Below, piece after piece: positions 58,110 through 64,000 of a stretch of 64,000 bases of DNA (the first letter of the stretch is position 1; each line of letters starts with the position of its first letter). Source of the DNA: Sclerodactyla briareus. Taxonomy: Eukaryota; Echinodermata; Holothuroidea; Dendrochirotida; Sclerodactylidae. Position numbers and translations under genes: made by a program. The notes beneath the pieces were generated by a model. That model saw only the letters and a list, made by a program, of their open reading frames with translations, was not told the origin of the DNA and made no database searches. The stretch lies in contig JAODTK010005851.1 of the NCBI GenBank assembly GCA_026419785.1, positions 142,792 through 206,791 on the forward strand, in the 5' to 3' direction.

Positions 58110-58340
58110 CGACCGAGGGGCTAGCCAATTGATAACTCGTCGAACCTCCCACTCAGGAGTCGGGTCGAATCCGCGTCGAACCATACAAAGACTTTGCAGA
58201 AAGGTCCCTGTGCGCTCAGCCCAAGAGAGTGGAGCATTGAAAGAGACTGCTGCAGCACTGGGCCCCGTCTCTGACATCCGCAGCATGCGGAGCTGTGGTT
58301 TAGGGTTGGGAGTCATGCCCCCCCCCCGCAGATGCGCTGC
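58110..58340 (+). mobile_element. tRNA-derived SINE head and body
   Basis: Box-A-like 'ggggctagccaattgataac' at about 58117-58136 and box-B-like 'ggagtcgggtcgaatccgcg' at about 58156-58175 are spaced as in a tRNA. The body contains 'gtgcgctcagcccaagagag' and ends near a poly-C. The 181-codon frame at 57994-58539 reads straight through this SINE and is therefore suspect. Confidence 0.6.
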
Positions 58341-58844
58341 TTTTTCTGGCGTGTGCTCCAACTTCCCCCTTTCCTTCCATTCTTTGCGCCCATTTCAACG
58401 ACGCCGTTGCAGACGTACAGTCCTAGCGAAAAACTGGTCCTATATAAACGATGTTTCCCGGTATCCGTACCGTTATTTCTATCCCACATCAGAGCTTGCC
58501 GAGTTTGTAATCTACGAATCCGTGATTCGTCAAAACTAACTTAGCGGAGCTATTTGTTGTTGTGGCTGTTGTTGCTGTTGTTGTATGTTATTTGACCCAA
58601 AATTTGTTTTATCTCCCCCTTACCCCCCCAATTTCTTCGGAATCAATTTAACCAGGATGTTTTTTTATTATTTAGAGTATACACATTAGACCGTTTACAT
58701 CTAGCAGCCTAGTGTCTTCGAGGCAGAAACAGTAGCAACGTTTCTCCTTTAGTCGCCTTTCACGCAGACAGAGATTATCATCCCATTTTCCACTGCTAAA
58801 TAGCCTATGTGAAGCCATTTGTTGTAAAGTGCATTTTCACTTAC

Positions 58845-59105
58845 AGACTTGTCAAGGTAATTCCCTCGATCGCCGCTTGAAAAACTTGAGTTAATTGCCG
58901 TATCGTAATGTTCTGGACTGGAGAAGACATCGTCGTTAACAAATAACAGAATCACATAAAAACATAACGATATGCATCCATAGTACCCATTGGCAGAGAA
59001 CACAAGGAAAAAAGAAAACTCCCACAAGCTTCTCCTGTTAAGAAAGTTCCAAACAGCTCCAATCAACCTCACAGCTGGAGGGCGAAAAACCTTAGCAAGC
59101 ATCAA
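58845..59105 (-). CDS. Candidate first or internal exon with hydrophobic segments
   Basis: An excellent donor 'AAGTCT|gtaagt' follows 58845. The frame is open from an ATG at 59105: a basic N-terminus, then 'WEFSFFLVFSANGYYGCISL' and 'CFYVILLFVNDDVF', then a polar stretch 'SSPEHYDTAINSSFSSGDRG' with an N-glycosylation sequon. This suits a signal anchor or long signal peptide with an extracellular continuation. An acceptor-like 'ctttcttaacag' inside (near 59035) would make it an internal exon instead. It lies upstream of the adhesion GPCR on the same strand and might be its 5' exon, but nothing connects them directly. Confidence 0.4.
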
Positions 59106-59127
59106 CTAACAAGGCTTTGATTATATT

Positions 59128-59200
59128 ATTTCTATATATACTATATATATATATATATTATATATATATATATATCTATATATCTAGATATATATATAAT

Positions 59201-59231
<31 letters not shown>

Positions 59232-59262
59232 CTATATATATATATATATATTGTATATATTA
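59128..59262. repeat. (AT)n microsatellite
   Basis: About 135 bp of alternating A/T with scattered C/G, followed by a short poly-C. It lies just upstream of the ATG of the minus-strand candidate exon. Confidence 0.9.
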
Positions 59263-59269
59263 AAAAATT

Positions 59270-60075
59270 CCCCTGCCCCCCCCCCCCACTCTTTTCCGTA
59301 CCTAACCAGGCGAAATTTTACCGTTATTGAATCTACATTGCATTCATTGGTAAATTTTCGTAGAACTTGATTGGTGAAACCCGTCACCCGTGCGTGGCCG
59401 TTGAAATGCCTGGTGAAGAGGACAGAGTGAGAAGCAATACGGACGCATCAATACACTCTAACCAATCCTCTGCCATTGATTGACCGCTACTTGACCCTAA
59501 AACATGGGGTTCATGCAACCGTTATAACCAAATTCAAACTATGCATGGACAACATGAGCACATTGATCACGTAGTTGATAAGATTTTTGTTCTCCTCTAA
59601 GGAATCTACAAACTGAATTGCACTCGTTCCATCCAGATAGATAGCGTGACCCACACACATACTTGTTCTATCATACTGCGCCAAACAGCATGCCGGTACA
59701 CTCCCCGCTGTCTACAATTGATCCCTCCACCTATTGGTGACGACGACTACTCACTGACCCTGCTGACTGTATTAGTCTCCGGTGTGGATGCGCCCTATGA
59801 TCTGATTTAAGCAGGAAAGTTCCCAGTTTCACAACTAGAACCCCCGTTCACAACGCACACCACTTTCGAATTGAAATAATCCTCAGCCGTGGTTTATTTC
59901 TTACACTGACGCGTCTGGATCACATGATTTTCTGTTCTCTTTTCATAGCTGTCTTACCTCATATTGTCTAACCACTAATATACCGTTGTTCAACAAATAC
60001 GGAAATATTTAAAGACAAAAATATATAAAAGACACAACACACCATTTGAAGGAATTAAAGAGAGACACATACTTA
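59270..60075. other. Spacer without a recognised gene
   Basis: No open frame or repeat of note. Confidence 0.45.
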
Positions 60076-60197
60076 CATATTTCCTGGTTGCCTTATCATT
60101 ACTGGAGTCGATCTCGTAATGTCGCGCGGTTACCTTACAGAAGTTGAGAGTAGTACCGAGCAGGTTTGAGTCACCGAGCGGAGCGGGCAAGGACTAA
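60075..60197 (-). CDS. Candidate internal exon, unidentified
   Basis: A good donor 'AAATAT|gtaagt' lies near 60075, and an acceptor-like 'gctgctgggtttag' ends near 60197. The frame reads 'LPAPLGDSNLLGTTLNFCKV' then 'TARHYEIDSSNDKATRKY'. The composition is coding-like but no family was recognised. It could be part of the same minus-strand transcript as the exon at 58845. Confidence 0.3.
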
Positions 60198-60604
60198 ACC
60201 CAGCAGCCTCCCAGCACAGTCATGGAAAAGAAGGTAGTCCGTAACATCCCTGAAAACAAAACACTTGCCTTATGAGAATACAGTCATGCACGAATTTTTG
60301 CAGTTGTTGGCGAATTCTAAGTTTCTTCCAAATCGAAGAATATACCAGAGACTGAATTCCGGGGCATGTATAGAAGCGATATCGCCTTGTAACAACTAGC
60401 AGAAAGCGATTGTTCGCATGAGGTCCGATAAACTCATCGTTTATGCTGATATCGTATATCGTTACCTATATATTGCTTCGACCGTCCCGGGTTCCGGTTT
60501 AGGAGTTTCAAGTGTCTGAGAGACAGACAATGCAAATAACATACATTAACACTAACACTAACAACGATGTATAATGAATACTCCCAACGATGATAACAAC
60601 AGAA

Positions 60605-60718
60605 TAATACTATAATAATAATAATACTAATAATAATGATAACATCAATATATATCACATCATCATCATCCCATCTCATCATCATCATCAATCATCTCAT
60701 CATCATCATCTCGTAATA
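60605..60718. repeat. (AAT)n and (ATC)n microsatellites
   Basis: AAT-type units at about 60605-60650 run into CAT/ATC units to about 60712. Confidence 0.85.
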
Positions 60719-60789
60719 CAACAATATTTTAATAAATAACCAGAGAGTCGACAGAACGCCCCAAAGGAGACACTCACATTTCTCATCCC

Positions 60790-61730
60790 TAACCCTCCTA
60801 CCGAACACTAATTGACGATAATTATTATTACGTGACGTTTCATCGCCTTACGATGCGAATTGCTTGCAACCATCCCTCGCATCACACGGAAGACTATTCA
60901 TATCGAGATGCCGTCCAAAGCAAAAATCGCGTTTGCTATATAAGCAATGGTGTCTATAGAGTGCAGGGAACATTTATTCTGATGCGTTTGCGATTCGAAA
61001 GGAACCAATTATTCGTTTCGATTTCCATCAACGCGTCGTTTTAGAGATGTGAGGTTTTTTCAATCCCCTCCCCCCCCCCCTCCCCTCCGACCCACATGAA
61101 GTAACGACATTATGGACCTTGATTAGGCCAACTGCAAGTTTTTGGTATATTCGCCAACAGGACATCCAATAAACGTCACCGTTCTGTAACGTAGTATGAC
61201 CTGTCGCACGTCACTGTAAACCTCTGCCCAGCACGTGTTTTCCACATTTCACCTTCCCACGGTTTCCAAGCCCTGTATCCAGTCAATATTTACTGCACTG
61301 GTATGCGTGCTTACCCGATATTATATTTAACAACACACTGCATGGCTTAATGCAATTGTGCACCATCTCAACGGTGGGGGGGGAAACAAACTCGCCGTAT
61401 GGCCTTGAATTATAAGGTCAGGATTCCTACTTGCAATGGAAATCATGACTTAAGTTTGGCACACTATATATCGTAACAGTGCCACCAAGATTCGTAAATG
61501 GGGAGAGCGCCTTGTAACGACGAACAAACAGAACTGCTGTCGCCCCCCCGGGGTCATAAAATGTACGTCAGACTAGAAGATGCGATTCAATGGATAATCC
61601 CGCCAATTATACTCTGTTTTATTATTATATTGTTAGAGAGTATTGAAAACCATGTTGCTTATCACGTTGTTCCAACGTCATATCATGTTCCGGTTAAGGA
61701 GAGAACGGTTTTCTTTCTAAAAATTATAAA
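60790..61730. other. Spacer without a recognised gene
   Basis: A poly-C lies near 61067-61080. The frame at 61498-61773 has one hydrophobic stretch and its end overlaps the M1-type repeat; it is unlikely to be a gene. Confidence 0.4.
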
Positions 61731-61734
61731 TAAA

Positions 61735-62030
61735 TTAAAGCGATTGTACTCTGGCAAATTGGCAATTTTATGACGTCATTTCTACACCAATATAAAGTAA
61801 AATTAGATTTTTTCTTATATAAACTTGACTATTATAATCGGTAGAAAAAGACGTCATCCAATGTTGCCAATTTGCAAAATCATTTGTTAGTGATGATTAA
61901 CCAATCTTTCAAATGCAATAACTTCATATCGGACATACCTACGACTACGAACAAAATTTCCATTGGATGTTTTCAACGCACTATGTTTTTGACATCGAAA
62001 CCATTTTTCGGCTGGAATTTTCCCTTCAAT
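61735..62030 (+). mobile_element. TIR element M1, copy 3 (partial)
   Basis: It shares 'tggcaattttatgacgtcat', 'gacgtcatccaatgttgcca', 'atttgcaaaatcat' and the right end 'tttcggctggaattttccct' with copies 1 and 2. The left terminal repeat was not found, so this copy is truncated or diverged. Confidence 0.65.
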
Positions 62031-62379
62031 TGCTTCAACGAAAACAGAAGCGTTCTTCCTTAAGTTGCTATATCTCATTGCCAATCATGCGCAGGTCATT
62101 TTTTTCTCTGGCCTATCTATTCAGCAGTAACATTTTATTTGTGACTTCCTACATCACAGCTGCTCTAACTTGAAAGCTATTCGGCCTTCCAATCTACGTA
62201 TCTCTTTGGATATATGTTCTCACCCGATAGTCATCAAATAATTTCCGACTCGCACTGTGGCAACATTTGAATTTGTTCTGGCTATTATTTGATCTCAATA
62301 GCTTAGGATTTAATTTCGTGAAAAACGGTTAAAAACAAAGCAAGCACTAGCAAAGAATTCAGGTTTTGGGCTCATATAA

Positions 62380-62404
62380 CCCCCCCCCCCCCCCCCCCCC
62401 CCCC
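62380..62404 (+). repeat. Poly-C homopolymer
   Basis: About 25 uninterrupted C residues. Confidence 0.9.
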
Positions 62405-63450
62405 ATTATGTCCATTGTGCCCAAATTGTTTTGTGATGTTCATTATGACGGCATCATTTCGGGTCGGCCGTTGCATTTATGAAATATCTTGGGAAAATGG
62501 GCAAAAAGAGGGTTGAGGTAATAAAATTTTGTCATGAATCACACATATCCTTTTGATTCCAACAGTTTTGTGTTTGTGTCCATGACAATTTCCTATTGGA
62601 CATTTACCTAATTTCACAATTGGAAACAGTTTGATCTTACTGATCATTGGATTTCGCGGAGAAACCGTGAAAAATTTGACAGACACGCAAACACATACAT
62701 ACAACACATACCCAGTGGACCACCATAAGGGTTACTAATATGTTTTACCATGACAACTGTTAATTGCCATAGGTGAAATGGCAATTTACTACAATATCTC
62801 ATCCGTTCTTTCCTCTTCAATGGCACAATAAAAAACGTTCCAATCATCACGAAATAATCAGAAAACAACCAACTTGTCATGTGGTCACTCTCTGTGTTGG
62901 TTTTACACGGGAACGAATAAATCCAAGCTGAATCCCGTTATAGCGTCCAAGGACGGAATTGCCGGAACTGTTGGCAACCCGGCTTTCCTTGCTATAGTCA
63001 ACCCCCTAACAGGCTATCACTACTGCTTCTTCAATCCTTTTTGGCAGTCCTTTACCTCAAAAACTTTTCGCCCCACCGGGGCCAACCGTGGCGATTGACA
63101 TGCCTGTGATCTGACATCGAGACGCACCACTGGGGCCGGGGATTGTTCCCCTAAGCTTTTATGAGAGTCTCCATACGTATATAGGTCGAACGTATCTTTC
63201 CACTCACACATTTAATTGATCTTACTGTTTCGGACCCCGCTACCTAACTTGCAACAATTGGTTTTGGCACTTGGCATAATAACTATGTACAGAGGCGTGG
63301 GAGACTTAGTCAGTATTTTCCCGATCATTCCCGTTCATTCCAAGGCCACGAAGTCCATGACAACTTCCATACACAGTCTAGGGTCTGGGCCTTCAAACCT
63401 AAGGCCGCATCCGTTTAAGAAACAAAATATATGTGTTACAAATTTATAGG
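62405..63450. other. Spacer without a recognised gene
   Basis: Short frames on both strands (74-78 codons) with no recognised domain. Confidence 0.4.
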
Positions 63451-63458
63451 GATATACT

Positions 63459-63617
63459 TCTCTTTCTCTTGTGTCTTTGAGGTCAACATAAGTTTGTCCA
63501 TCCGAACTACGTTCCTTTACTTCAGAGGTTATCTTTGTCAGGTACAATGTTGTTGTGTCTGGTTGTAAAGCATGGATTTTTTCGGCGTCGATTAAAATGA
63601 ATCTGGTAAACAATATA
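63459..63617 (-). CDS. Candidate exon, unidentified
   Basis: An acceptor 'ttactgtgtgcag' precedes 63617. The frame reads 'RFILIDAEKIHALQPDTTTL' then 'YLTKITSEVKERSSDGQTYV' then 'DLKDTRERE' with a possible GTATAT donor. The FILIDAEKI..L.PDT..L pattern is faintly like one blade of a beta-propeller (YWTD or NHL type), but this is only an impression. The frame continues open to 63335. It could be the 3'-most visible exon of a gene extending past the right edge of the window. Confidence 0.35.
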
Positions 63618-63649
63618 CTGCACACAGTAATTTAGATAAATTTAAACTA

Positions 63650-64000
63650 AATGGTATATTTCACACGCAGTTTTTTTTCCGTCCAATCCAATTGATATGA
63701 TATAGGTAGAAACAGTTATGCTTCAAATTTACATAGCCCCCATTACGATATTTTGTCGTGACGTCCATCGAATTCGCCTTCAGCTTGCTCGCTGGACGCT
63801 AAAGCAGACCGACAATCCATCCATCTTTAAATTTACTCTTTATAACCCTGCAGAGGTGCGCCTACGAAGTGGATCAATATAGTTTTGCGAAACAACTTTT
63901 TGTTTGGGGGTAAGAAATTGGCTGATATATGGTGATCGTTATCAGGAACCGTTTTTTATTTATTCCCCATCATTCAATTTCCTTATTCATTCATTTAGAT
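63650..64000. other. Right-edge spacer
   Basis: No open frame or repeat of note was recognised. Confidence 0.4.

Noticed and set aside
57994-58539. 181-codon plus-strand open frame
   Set aside because: It reads through a tRNA-derived SINE with box A and box B motifs, and the opposite strand is also open. No domain was recognised.
1-64000. CRISPR arrays, bacterial operons, rRNA genes
   Set aside because: Tandem repeats found are direct minisatellites without regular unique spacers. Coding DNA is exon-like and no rRNA text was recognised.

Overview
This window looks like animal (metazoan) nuclear DNA, most likely from a marine invertebrate. Coding DNA is sparse and split into short exons with GT-AG borders. 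The spacer is full of microsatellites, minisatellites, tRNA-derived SINEs, CR1/L2-type LINE fragments, Penelope-like retroelements and terminal-inverted-repeat elements. No bacterial-style operons, rRNA genes or CRISPR arrays were seen. The phylum cannot be fixed from the sequence. Frames inside otherwise good exons shift by one base, several times beside short homopolymers, so the sequence probably carries uncorrected long-read indels.

The best-supported gene is on the minus strand between about 40.28 and 51.47 kb: an adhesion G-protein-coupled receptor. Read 5' to 3' on the minus strand, it has a Thr/Pro-rich mucin-like exon (about 51.47-50.46 kb), GAIN-domain exons (48.93-48.69, 48.16-48.02, 47.81-47.69, 45.95-45.77 kb), the GPS autoproteolysis exon (44.80-44.62 kb), a TM1 exon (43.61-43.48 kb), a TM2-TM3 exon (42.66-42.39 kb) and a TM5-TM7 exon (about 40.66-40.28 kb). 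The exon for TM4 was not found. Exons farther upstream on the same strand (58.85-59.11 and 60.08-60.20 kb) have good donors and could be its 5' end or another gene.

A second, unidentified gene on the plus strand is suggested by exons at about 24.01-24.17 and 25.01 kb that join in phase, with a possible upstream exon near 22.5-22.66 kb and a possible terminal exon at 25.87-25.99 kb. A minus-strand exon candidate also lies at 63.46-63.62 kb.

The left part is mobile-element territory. A pair of Penelope-like elements lies head to head at 3.85-9.61 kb, one on each strand, with related terminal repeats, RT motifs and GIY-YIG remnants. It is followed by a LINE 3' end at 9.73-10.19 kb. CR1/L2-type reverse-transcriptase fragments lie on the minus strand at 16.26-17.56 and 30.64-31.96 kb. 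Three copies of a repeat carrying GACGTCAT motifs lie at 28.8, 38.3 and 61.7 kb; two have terminal inverted repeats. A ~450-bp repeat at 3.2 kb recurs at 39.8 kb, right beside the last receptor exon. tRNA-derived SINE heads lie at 33.7, 51.9, 56.2 and 58.1 kb. The remaining stretches hold simple repeats or nothing recognisable.
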